Assembly: GCA_024278715.1 (NCBI GenBank)
Contig: JAJRSN010000443.1
Coordinates: 1-12,337, forward strand
Origin: Calditrichota bacterium
GTDB lineage: Bacteria > Calditrichota > Calditrichia > Calditrichales > Calditrichaceae
DNA: 12,337 nt
Direction: 5' to 3'
Part shown: piece after piece, positions 1 through 7,289 of the stretch
Numbering within the stretch: the first letter of the stretch is position 1
Layout of the letters: each line of letters begins with the position of its first letter
Notes under the pieces: generated by a model
Seen by the model: only the letters and a program-made list of their open reading frames with translations
Told to the model about the DNA's origin: nothing
The model's database searches: none
Position numbers and translations under genes: made by a program

Positions 1-145
1 AAACAACCGCGCCTTCCGTTTTTTCGAAATATTCGATATCCGTTTCCCGCAATTAATTCATCCGGACGCTCTTACTGAAACCGCGTTAAACTCATCGAAA
101 ACAGGATAAAGTTCCTCGTTTTCAGTAGTAAAGGTGATAGTCGTC
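1..145 (-). other. No intact gene; broken reading frames at the left edge
   Basis: No intact gene can be called here. On the minus strand one frame is open for 29 codons just after the HAD remnant (147 down to 61) and reads like ordinary protein (…ENEELYPVFDEF…) but has no start codon and ends in TGA at 60-58. A different frame is open from about 52 to the window edge (…RETDIEYFEKTEG…), again without a convincing start or ribosome binding site. The two pieces could be one gene broken by a frameshift and stops, or chance open frames. I do not recognise either. No terminator was seen between the HAD gene and the window edge. Confidence 0.3.
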
Positions 146-304
146 TCAGCGCGTAATCTTCGGGAGCAACTCCGGCAGACGAGAAATATCCGGAATAATA
201 AAAGAAGGCGTAACGGGGGAATTCTGTAAATCTTGCTCGCGAAACTTACCGGTCTTTACCAGACAAGTCTTTATTCTCATCCTGTCCGCGCCCTGAATAT
301 CGGA
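146..304 (-). pseudogene. Severed C-terminal part of the HAD-IIA phosphatase gene
   Basis: Reading on in the same frame past the TAA at 307-305 gives 52 further codons ending in TGA at 148-146. They include SDIQGAD and TCLVKTGKFREQDL and end in PDISRLPELLPKITR. This is the expected end of HAD-IIA proteins, where GDDV is normally followed by a residue plus SDI, GAQ, LVKTGKF and a final helix with LPELL. Adding the stop position gives 258 codons, the usual family length. The stop is therefore a single nonsense codon in a formerly full-length gene (GAA to TAA is the simplest change), or a sequence error. The residues MRI, where the family has a small Ala-Gly pair, hint at some decay. The segment has no start codon of its own. 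Confidence 0.75.
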
Positions 305-922
305 TTACACATCATCACCGATCATCATTACAGCATCGGGAGGAATGTTTAACGAGCGGACTGCTAATTCAAAAAATTTTTCGGCGGGCTTGCCGATTAA
401 AACCGATTCCGTATTCGCCGCATATTCCAGAAGAGTCACAAAAGCGCCCGCATCAATCCGATAACCGCCGTCGCTCAGCCAAAAACGATTTTTTTGCAAA
501 GCAATTAATTTTGCCCCCTGCATTAAACAATTGAACGCTTTGTTTAAAATTTTGATGTCGAATAAATCGCCAAGATCGCCGATCACGACAAAATCCGCAT
601 TCTCTTCGGTCTGCTCTACACCATAAAATTCCTCTTTCGCGTCTTGGGTCAACAATAAAAATGAACGATTCTTTTTAAACTGTCGCACATATTGTCCCGC
701 GGCAAATGCCGCCGAAAAAATCACCTCCGGTTCTACCTGAATACCCATTTCAGATAGTTTTTTGCACAAGGTATTTCGGCTTTTCATCGTTGTATTAGTT
801 ATAAACCGGAAAGGAATTCGCCGACGCTGGAGCCATCTGATTGTATCAACCGCTCCCGGGATGGGTTGGCTGTCGTTGTAAATAACGCCGTCAAGGTCTA
901 TCAATAAGCCCGAAATTTTCAT
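305..922 (-). CDS. HAD-IIA family sugar/nucleotide phosphatase, cut short by an in-frame stop
   Basis: This is a haloacid dehalogenase superfamily subclass IIA phosphatase, the group that includes NagD, LHPP and HDHD2; these are cytoplasmic Mg-dependent phosphomonoesterases. All four HAD motifs are present: DLDG (nucleophile Asp9 and acid/base Asp11), TNT at 42-44, Lys178 in GKPAEKFF, and GDD at 202-204. The cap insert lies between motifs II and III. The frame stops at residue 205, directly after motif IV, while relatives run to about 255-260 residues. The missing 52 residues remain in frame downstream. The ATG overlaps the glgA stop as ATGA, so the two are probably translationally coupled. 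The product lacks the last part of the Rossmann core and may be unstable or inactive. The substrate cannot be read from sequence. Neighbouring glgA hints at sugar phosphates, but this is only inference. Confidence 0.85.
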   Translation of the reverse strand: MKISGLLIDLDGVIYNDSQPIPGAVDTIRWLQRRRIPFRFITNTTMKSRNTLCKKLSEMGIQVEPEVIFSAAFAAGQYVRQFKKNRSFLLLTQDAKEEFYGVEQTEENADFVVIGDLGDLFDIKILNKAFNCLMQGAKLIALQKNRFWLSDGGYRIDAGAFVTLLEYAANTESVLIGKPAEKFFELAVRSLNIPPDAVMMIGDDV

Positions 923-2379
923 TTATTATCTCCAGCCAAAGAAGCGTACAATCTTTCATACTTTCTTATTTGTTTTTTCCACGAAAAATTTTTTTTCATT
1001 CCGTTAATCATAATTTTTTTCCAGGCGGTTTTATTAGGATAGGTAGTCAAGGCGTATTCCAAAGCCCACTTTAATCCTTCGGGAGTATAATGTTCAAAAA
1101 CGAATCCGTCGCCGGTTTGGGTTTTCCAGTCGTAAGGAGTCACCGTATCGGCTAATCCCCCGGTTTTACGCACCACCGGCGCCGTACCGTATCTCAAACT
1201 ATAAATTTGGTTCAATCCGCAGGGCTCATAGCGTGAAGGCATCACAAAAATATCCGCTCCCGCTTCAATTAAGTGTGAAAGCGCGTAATCATATTTGTTA
1301 TAAAAGACGACTCTATCCGGAAACAGTTGCCGAAGTTCTCTGAAAAATTTTTCGTAGCGCGCTTCTCCGCTTCCCAAAACGACGAACCATAACTCGTAAC
1401 GCGTTAAAATTTCTTCAATGCAGCCCATTAACAGATCAAAGCCTTTGTGCTCCACCAAACGACCCACTATTCCCAAAACGGGACGATCGGGACCAGCGGC
1501 GTTAAATCCGGATTTTTCCAAAAGGACTTGTTTGTTTTTCTTTTTGCCCGAAAGATTTTTAACGGAATAGTGGTAAGGAATGTTGGGGTCTTTTTCTGGA
1601 TTCCATTCTTCGTAGTCAACACCGTTTAAAATTCCCACCAGATCGTGACTGCGATTTCTCAGAATGCCGTCCAGTCCTTCGCCGTATTCCGGGGTTTGTA
1701 TTTCACGGGCGTAGGTGGGACTGACCGTTGTTATTTTATCGGCGTGCAATAATCCGCTTTTCAGAAAGTTAAGCCTTCCGTGAAAAAGATCATAACTGTC
1801 GAACAATTGATAAAAACTATTGAGACCCAAATCGTTGATAATACGAGCGGGGAAATTCCCCTGATAACCGATATTGTGAATCGTTAGAATCGTTTTAGTG
1901 GATTTAAAAAGCCGGTCCCAGGAATAAAGCGATTTCAGATACAGGGGAATCAAAGCCGTGTGCCAGTCGTTAGCGTGGAAAATTTGCGGCGACCAGCCCA
2001 TCTTTTGGCACAATTCAAACGCCGCGACGGAAAGAAGAGCAAACCGAACCGGTTCGTCCGGTTCCGGAGTGTAAACAGCTCCCCGCTTGTAAAGTTCGTC
2101 GCATTGAACAAAATAAACATCCGTTTTACTATTGGGAAGCCTGCCCGTCCAAATGTGAATGACGTATTCGTGTTTGCCCATCCAAAGCGAAATATTTTGC
2201 GCGAACTTTACCGGCGAAAGATCATATTTCACCCGGTCAATCGTGTCATAAAGGGGCATAACCAACCGGATATCGTGCCCGTTTTCTTTAAGATATTTTC
2301 CCAGCGCCGCCGATACATCTCCGAGACCGCCTATCTTGGCGAACGGAGCGATTTCGGCAGAGACCAAACATATTCGCAA
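919..2379 (-). CDS. glgA: Glycogen (starch) synthase, ADP/UDP-glucose type
   Basis: This is a GT5-family, GT-B fold glycogen synthase that adds glucose from ADP-glucose (possibly UDP-glucose) to the non-reducing end of alpha-1,4-glucan in the cytoplasm. With the TTG start at 2379 the protein has 486 residues and opens with the classic strand VSAEIAPFAKIGGLGDV. The KxGGL nucleotide-sugar loop is at 15-19, HANDWH at about 135-140, NGVD at about 252-255, and the catalytic-site segment SRYEPCGLNQ at about 382-391, which matches the E-x-CGLxQ of GlgA. A start at TTG 2409 would add 10 residues without homology. The 2379 start is preferred because GAAGGGA lies 6 nt before it and it matches where relatives begin. 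The gene follows the rpsA terminator, so it probably has its own promoter, and its stop overlaps the HAD start by 4 nt. Confidence 0.93.
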   Translation of the reverse strand: MRICLVSAEIAPFAKIGGLGDVSAALGKYLKENGHDIRLVMPLYDTIDRVKYDLSPVKFAQNISLWMGKHEYVIHIWTGRLPNSKTDVYFVQCDELYKRGAVYTPEPDEPVRFALLSVAAFELCQKMGWSPQIFHANDWHTALIPLYLKSLYSWDRLFKSTKTILTIHNIGYQGNFPARIINDLGLNSFYQLFDSYDLFHGRLNFLKSGLLHADKITTVSPTYAREIQTPEYGEGLDGILRNRSHDLVGILNGVDYEEWNPEKDPNIPYHYSVKNLSGKKKNKQVLLEKSGFNAAGPDRPVLGIVGRLVEHKGFDLLMGCIEEILTRYELWFVVLGSGEARYEKFFRELRQLFPDRVVFYNKYDYALSHLIEAGADIFVMPSRYEPCGLNQIYSLRYGTAPVVRKTGGLADTVTPYDWKTQTGDGFVFEHYTPEGLKWALEYALTTYPNKTAWKKIMINGMKKNFSWKKQIRKYERLYASLAGDNK

Positions 2380-2385
2380 TACAAA

Positions 2386-2392
2386 TCCCTTC
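2386..2392 (-). promoter_or_regulatory. Ribosome binding site supporting the glgA TTG start
   Basis: The minus strand reads GAAGGGA, then 6 nt, then TTG at 2379. This supports the internal TTG start. The upstream TTG at 2409 has no comparable purine-rich block. Confidence 0.4.
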
Positions 2393-2465
2393 GATTTTTT
2401 TAAACTCAACTCGGCTTACAAAAAATATTTAAGCTACCCGACTTTAACGATCGTCAATATTTTAA

Positions 2466-2494
2466 AGTCTATTTATTTTTTAACAGAAAATCAA
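2466..2494 (-). promoter_or_regulatory. Candidate promoter for glgA-HAD
   Basis: On the minus strand TTGATT (2494-2489) and TAGACT (2471-2466) are separated by 17 nt, in a very AT-rich stretch between the rpsA terminator and glgA. Each box matches the sigma-70 consensus at four or five of six positions. A further TTGACG at 2457-2452 lacks a good partner. A promoter is expected here because a terminator precedes it, but the exact boxes are a guess. Confidence 0.25.
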
Positions 2495-2560
2495 CTTACA
2501 TTCAGAAGCCTTTGAAAGAATAACCATAATGAATCGCCTGCTATTCCTGAAAGATTTCCG

Positions 2561-2603
2561 CACAATAAAAGAAAGCCACCCCGTCCTGAGACGGGATGGC
2601 TTT
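2561..2603 (-). terminator. Rho-independent terminator of rpsA
   Basis: On the minus strand a 14-bp stem, with a single G-U wobble in place of one Watson-Crick pair, closes a UCAG tetraloop. The arms are 2603-2590 and 2585-2572. The stem starts with AAAGCC and ends with GGCUUU, followed by CUUUUAUUG. It lies 30 nt after the rpsA stop codon and separates the core operon from glgA. The T tract is on the minus-strand side only, so the terminator works in that direction. Confidence 0.9.
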
Positions 2604-2632
2604 AATGTGAAGATTATTTTATTCGCGGAAAA

Positions 2633-4771
2633 TTATTCGGCGGTTTCTTTTTTATCGTCTGTCTTCTCTTCTTCTTTTTTCTCCGCCGCCGCTTCTTCTT
2701 TTTTCTCCGTTTTTTCCTCTTTCGCCTCTTTAGCCTCGGTTTTTACCTCTTCCGCTTTTTCTTCTTTCTTCTCTTCAGCCTTTGCTTCTACTTTTTCCAT
2801 TTTCTCTTCTTTTTTATCTTCCGGTTGTTTCTGCTCGGCTTCCGCGGTTTTGGTTTCGGGCTCTTTCTTCTTTTCTTCGGCTTTTTCTTCTTTCTTCTTT
2901 TCGGGTTCGGCTTTTACTTCTTCCGCTTTCTCTTTAGCGGGTTTGGGCTCTTCCTTTTTGACCTTGCCGACCGGACGTTGTTTGATCATCTCTTCGATCG
3001 TCGGTTTCGGAATTCCCTGCTTTTCAAGATATTCTTCGTAGTCTTTGCGCTCTTTATCGCGGAAATAGCCGATTACCGAAAGAACGATCTTTTTGTTTTC
3101 CTTGTCGAACTCGATCACTTTTGCCTGAATTTCGGCGCCTTCTTCGTAAACGTCGGAAGGTTTTTTCCCTTTGGGAGCCGGGATGTGCTGATTGGGAATG
3201 AAACCGTCCACTCCCTGGGGAAGCGTCACGATAACGCCCTTATCGACAAAGCGCGCAATTTTTCCCGTGGTTTCGGAGCCAACCATGTAAACCTGCTCAA
3301 AGGCATCCCAGGGATTCGGTTCGATTTGTTTATGACCCAGAGCGATTCTGCGTTCTTCCCGATTGATGCCAAGTACCATTACCTCGATTTCTTCGTTCTT
3401 TTTCACGACCTCGCTGGGATGCTGAATTTTACGCGTCCACGACAAATCGGAAATATGAACCAGACCGTCAATACCCTCTTCCAATTCAACAAACACGCCA
3501 AACTGGGTGATATTGCGGACAATGCCTTTGTGGGTGGAACCGACCGGGTAACGTTCTTCGATATTTTCCCACGGATCGGGTTCCAATTGTTTGAGACCCA
3601 GAGAAATCTTTTTCTGATCGGGTTCGATGTTCAGAACAACGGCTTCAACTTCCTGCCCCACGGTCAAAATCTGGCTCGGATGTTTAATGTGTTGCGACCA
3701 GGACATCTCGGAAATATGAATGAGTCCTTCTATTCCTTTTTCCAGCTCAACAAATGCGCCGTAATCGGTAATGCTGACAACACGACCCTTAACAATACTG
3801 TTGACCGGATATTTTTGTTCGACATTTTCCCACGGATGCGGCTGCAATTGTTTGAGACCGAGAGAAATCCGATCCTTATTTTCATTGAAATCAAGAACCA
3901 TTACTTCCAGTTCCTGATCCAATTTGACCAGTTCGGAAGGATGGTTTACGCGACCCCAACTCAAATCGGTAATATGCAGCAATCCGTCCACGCCTCCCAG
4001 ATCGATAAACACGCCGAAATCGGTGATATTCTTAACCGTTCCTTTGCGCACCTGACCCTTTTCAAGCGTTTCGAGAATTTCTTTCCGTTTACCTTCCAAC
4101 TCTTTTTCGATCAGAACGCGTGAAGATACGACGATGTTTTTACGCGCCCGATTTACCTTGACTATTTTAAAATTCAGCTGTTTACCGATCAAAGCGTCAA
4201 AATCGCGGATCGGTTTAACATCGATTTGCGATCCCGGCAGAAAGGCGTCAACGCCCATCAGACTGACGACCATTCCTCCCTTTATGCGGCGGGTGATGGT
4301 TCCCGGAATAACTTCGTCATTTTCATATTTCTGGATGACTCTTTCCCAGTTCTTGATAAAATCGGCGCGTCTGCGGGAAAGGGCTATCTGTCCTTCTCCG
4401 TTGTCCAATTCATCAACATATACTTCAACCTCATCGCCGGGTTTTAATTCTTCAATATTATCAAATTCGTCTTTTGGAATTAATCCTTCGGATTTAAAGC
4501 CAATATCAACGATTACATCAGAATCGGTGATATTTAAAATACGACCCGTGACTACTTCGCCTTCTTTTAATTCTTCGAGCGTTTGATCGTACAGGCGGGT
4601 CAGGGTCTCCATCTCTGCCTGAGAATATTCATGCTCTTCCTGTAAATCTTCCAATTTGACGACTTGTTCTTCAAATTTGTCATCATTGGTTGTTTGTTGG
4701 TTCGCCATCTCGTCTTTAGTTTGTTCTTCGGATGGGTTTGGGGTTCCTGTTTCTTTTTTTTCCTCAGTCAT
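2633..4771 (-). CDS. rpsA: 30S ribosomal protein S1, six S1 domains with long Lys/Glu tail
   Basis: S1 binds single-stranded mRNA on the 30S subunit and helps start translation. Six S1 (OB-fold) repeats are visible in the 712 residues: about 70-135, 151-218, 238-308, 323-395, 408-482 and 496-566. Repeats 3-5 carry the strongest motif (ITDFGVFIDL, GLLHITDLSW and two relatives). The first two are more divergent, as expected for the ribosome-binding half. An acidic N-terminal extension of about 65 residues precedes them. From about residue 605 to the end the protein is almost entirely Lys, Glu and Ala, a disordered charged tail that makes it much longer than the roughly 557 residues of E. coli S1. 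The ATG at 4771 has a strong ribosome binding site. cmk lies 104 nt upstream, a common pairing, and a terminator follows. Confidence 0.95.
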   Translation of the reverse strand: MTEEKKETGTPNPSEEQTKDEMANQQTTNDDKFEEQVVKLEDLQEEHEYSQAEMETLTRLYDQTLEELKEGEVVTGRILNITDSDVIVDIGFKSEGLIPKDEFDNIEELKPGDEVEVYVDELDNGEGQIALSRRRADFIKNWERVIQKYENDEVIPGTITRRIKGGMVVSLMGVDAFLPGSQIDVKPIRDFDALIGKQLNFKIVKVNRARKNIVVSSRVLIEKELEGKRKEILETLEKGQVRKGTVKNITDFGVFIDLGGVDGLLHITDLSWGRVNHPSELVKLDQELEVMVLDFNENKDRISLGLKQLQPHPWENVEQKYPVNSIVKGRVVSITDYGAFVELEKGIEGLIHISEMSWSQHIKHPSQILTVGQEVEAVVLNIEPDQKKISLGLKQLEPDPWENIEERYPVGSTHKGIVRNITQFGVFVELEEGIDGLVHISDLSWTRKIQHPSEVVKKNEEIEVMVLGINREERRIALGHKQIEPNPWDAFEQVYMVGSETTGKIARFVDKGVIVTLPQGVDGFIPNQHIPAPKGKKPSDVYEEGAEIQAKVIEFDKENKKIVLSVIGYFRDKERKDYEEYLEKQGIPKPTIEEMIKQRPVGKVKKEEPKPAKEKAEEVKAEPEKKKEEKAEEKKKEPETKTAEAEQKQPEDKKEEKMEKVEAKAEEKKEEKAEEVKTEAKEAKEEKTEKKEEAAAEKKEEEKTDDKKETAE

Positions 4772-4781
4772 AAAAATTTAT

Positions 4782-4788
4782 ACCTCCG
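4782..4788 (-). promoter_or_regulatory. Strong ribosome binding site of rpsA
   Basis: The minus strand reads CGGAGGT 10 nt before the ATG at 4771. This near-perfect Shine-Dalgarno sequence fixes the rpsA start. It is the strongest one in the window, consistent with high expression of S1. Confidence 0.75.
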
Positions 4789-4875
4789 TTGATCTTTAGT
4801 TTAGCCTTTATCGGCTGTTTACGGTTTTAAATAAAGTCTTCAAATTTAATACAGCGCTTTTGTAAAAACAAATTT

Positions 4876-5583
4876 TTATCTGTCGCCTGCGGCGGGCTTT
4901 TTCCGCAATGTTTTCAGGATTTCCTGAGTCCAGCCGTAAATAATATCCACCTGTTCTTTAACGGTCAAATTTGTTGTATCGAGAACACGGGCATCTTCGG
5001 CTCTTTGAAGAGGCGATTCGTCCCTTTCGGAGTCCAGACGATCGCGGTTCGCGATCTCTTTTTCTATTTCCTCGATACTCAATTCAATTCCCTGAAGCTC
5101 CAGTTCCAGTTTTCGTCTTCTGGCGCGTTCTTTAAGACCGGCGACTAAAAAAACCTTCAGTTCCGCGTCAGGAAGGACCACGGTGCCAATATCTCTGCCG
5201 TCCATAACAACGCCGCCCTGTTTTGCCATTTCTCTTTGCTGTTCAATCAGAACCTTACGCACGCCTTTATACGAGGATATCTTGCTGATTACCTTATTAA
5301 TTTGAGGCGTTCGGATTAAATGGCTTACATCCTCTCCGTTTAAAAACGTTTTTAGAATTCCGTCCCTAACTCTTAACGAAATTTTATTTCCGCGCACACA
5401 GCGGACGACAGCGGCTTCGTCGTCAACATTTATTCCCGCTTGTAAAACAGCAAGCGTGGCAGCCCGATACATAGCTCCCGTGTCGATATACAAATAGCCC
5501 AGCTTTTGAGCTAAAAGCCGGGCTGTGGTGCTTTTCCCCGACGCCGCCGGTCCGTCAATGGCAATTCGAATTTTTTCAGTCAT
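4876..5583 (-). CDS. cmk: Cytidylate (CMP/dCMP) kinase
   Basis: CMP kinase transfers phosphate from ATP to CMP or dCMP in the cytoplasm, feeding CTP and dCTP pools. The 235-residue product begins IRIAIDGPAASGKST, with the Walker A loop at about 11-18. It then shows YIDTGAMYRA, the CMP-binding motif MDGRDIGTVVLPDA, and the LID region ERARRR near the middle, all characteristic of Cmk; the length is typical. The frame is open upstream for 16 more codons, but those overlap the preceding gene. ATG 5583 is chosen because family homology begins there, it sits 2 nt after the preceding stop, and AAGGAT lies a few bases before it. The gene is the last of the tightly packed string and precedes rpsA, as in many bacteria. 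Confidence 0.95.
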   Translation of the reverse strand: MTEKIRIAIDGPAASGKSTTARLLAQKLGYLYIDTGAMYRAATLAVLQAGINVDDEAAVVRCVRGNKISLRVRDGILKTFLNGEDVSHLIRTPQINKVISKISSYKGVRKVLIEQQREMAKQGGVVMDGRDIGTVVLPDAELKVFLVAGLKERARRRKLELELQGIELSIEEIEKEIANRDRLDSERDESPLQRAEDARVLDTTNLTVKEQVDIIYGWTQEILKTLRKKPAAGDR

Positions 5584-5585
5584 TC

Positions 5586-7289
5586 CTAATCCTTCATCCG
5601 CAATCCCTGTTCTTCCTGCAAAAAGAGCCATCCGACAATTTTCCCGGGCTCAATTTCATTCGATTCGTTCCAGTATTCTCTGTCACGATCATACTGAGAG
5701 CTGGTATCGTCTTCGGGAACTGATTCGATCTCTTTTTGAATTTTTCGAATGCGTTCCTGCCATACTTTAAAGTTCTTAGCCCGCAAATCCAGCCAGCCTT
5801 CGCTCGCCCATTTATCAATATTTTCCTGAGTCACTTCCAGTTCGTTAATACCTTTGTAAGCGGGAATCTTCATTTCCGGACCGCGTAACAGTTTTTTCCC
5901 GTCGCTCATTAAAATAGGTATGCCGATGGAAAGAATTTCGGCGCGTAATTTGTGATCGGTTTTAATGAGTTCTTCCACGCAATTGGCAAGAAATTCGGGA
6001 TTGTGTTTTAAAACTTCTTCCATGGTAAATTTACAGCGTTTTAACAAATACGCTTCGTACAACAGTTTGCTTAACTTGGGAGGTCCCAATAATTCGAACG
6101 CCACGCTGTCGGATTTGTGATCCCTTTGCAGACGCAGCATTTTTTGCAGGGCGCTTCCGCGCAGATAACCCGCCCGGTACGTCGGTCCCATAGTGGCGTT
6201 ATCCAGAGCGTTGATGATATCATGCCCCGTATTGCCGCCTTTAATTTCCCACAAAACCACATTTGCAATTTCTTCGGGAGTAATAAATTCCATCTGCCCG
6301 CGGGAAGTAATCGCCGTAAATTCTTCGAAGCTAAAAATGCCGTTTTCTCCGGTGTCGATATAAACTTTTTTCAGAGGCTTGTTTAAAGGTTTCCAGGGAC
6401 CTTTTTTCATTTGCCGCTGGATGGTGCCTTTTAACTTAATGGCGTTTTCCGGCGGGCAATCGTACAACATCACCGGCATGCCGTTTTTTCGGATTTCGCC
6501 GTATTCGATTTTTTTCCAGGCGATAGCTGCTGTGGGTTTGATTTCTTTGGTAATCGGAGCGTCGGGCGTGCGCGCCATAAGCCACAGCAATAAGGTGTGC
6601 GAACCGGCGATAGCCGATTTACTTAACAACATTCGCGAAGGTTTTTCTTCGCTATGGGTGTAAGGAATGTTCAGACCCATGCCCCCTGTTCCGCTGGTAC
6701 CTATTTTAACGTAAACCCGCGTTTTTGCCTTCTTCATTGATTCATATAAAATCTGAATATGGCGAATCAATTGCGGAGTGTACTGAGTAATGAGCAGGCG
6801 TTCGATCGCAGATACGCTCTCTTCGCTGTGCTCACACTTTTTCACGTTTTCCAGTACTTTTTGCACTTCAATAGAACTGGTAAAGATATCCTGATAAGCG
6901 AGCGCCGTGGCGGAGTTAATACAATCCACAATGATATCGGGTTTGTGCTTTAAAACCACCTGAGCAAGATAGGAGCGGTTGATAATATCATGGCTCAGAT
7001 CATCCAGAACATCCGTCATTAGTTGAGCCCGATTTTTCGGATTATTGAGAATCTCTTCTCTGGGTAAATCTTTCAATGAATCGCGGACAAAAATATTACC
7101 CCATTCGGGAGTAAAGGTAATGTCGGAGGATAATTTTTTCATCAATTGAACGGCTTCTTCCGCCTGCCATTTAAGCAAAGAAAGAATAACCATTTCGGAA
7201 GGCTGTTCTTCAATCATTCTTCGACATACCGCCTGACCCACCAATCCCCATCCGCCGAGGATTAACGCTTTTTTACCTTTAATTTCCAT
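5586..7289 (-). CDS. Uncharacterised 567-residue Rossmann-fold (SDR/epimerase-like) protein
   Basis: The function is not known to me. The N-terminus has a textbook dinucleotide-binding loop, KALILGGWGLVGQAV, with G12-x2-G15-x2-G18. It is followed by an SDR-like strand ending DIIVDCINSATAL at about 118-130, which resembles NAD-dependent epimerases. A glycine-rich stretch, KIGTSGTGGMGLNIPY (195-210), precedes SKSAIAGSH with Lys224. The usual Tyr-x3-Lys catalytic pair is not clearly present. The remaining 330 or so residues match no domain I recognise and include a Trp-rich C-terminal part. There is no signal peptide or membrane segment, so it should be cytoplasmic. It overlaps rluB by 11 nt, has a good ribosome binding site, and ends 2 nt before cmk, so it is cotranscribed with core translation genes. 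An oxidoreductase or epimerase acting on a nucleotide-linked or inositol-like substrate is possible. Confidence 0.8.
   Translation of the reverse strand: MEIKGKKALILGGWGLVGQAVCRRMIEEQPSEMVILSLLKWQAEEAVQLMKKLSSDITFTPEWGNIFVRDSLKDLPREEILNNPKNRAQLMTDVLDDLSHDIINRSYLAQVVLKHKPDIIVDCINSATALAYQDIFTSSIEVQKVLENVKKCEHSEESVSAIERLLITQYTPQLIRHIQILYESMKKAKTRVYVKIGTSGTGGMGLNIPYTHSEEKPSRMLLSKSAIAGSHTLLLWLMARTPDAPITKEIKPTAAIAWKKIEYGEIRKNGMPVMLYDCPPENAIKLKGTIQRQMKKGPWKPLNKPLKKVYIDTGENGIFSFEEFTAITSRGQMEFITPEEIANVVLWEIKGGNTGHDIINALDNATMGPTYRAGYLRGSALQKMLRLQRDHKSDSVAFELLGPPKLSKLLYEAYLLKRCKFTMEEVLKHNPEFLANCVEELIKTDHKLRAEILSIGIPILMSDGKKLLRGPEMKIPAYKGINELEVTQENIDKWASEGWLDLRAKNFKVWQERIRKIQKEIESVPEDDTSSQYDRDREYWNESNEIEPGKIVGWLFLQEEQGLRMKD

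Noticed and set aside
1960..2403. 147-codon plus-strand frame antisense to glgA
   Set aside because: It is fully covered by the well-supported glgA gene and has no recognisable domain or ribosome binding site.
2529..3041. 170-codon plus-strand frame, very Ser/Phe-rich
   Set aside because: It is antisense to the rpsA tail and crosses the rpsA terminator. The composition is a mirror of the polypurine tail, not a real gene.
2825..4123. 432-codon plus-strand open frame rich in Phe
   Set aside because: It lies entirely antisense to rpsA. Its Phe/Leu-rich product is what the reverse complement of Lys/Glu codons gives, and no start signal or domain is visible.
4134..4586. 150-codon plus-strand frame, Ser/Thr/Pro-rich
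   Set aside because: It is antisense to the first S1 domains, and its composition reflects the opposite strand.
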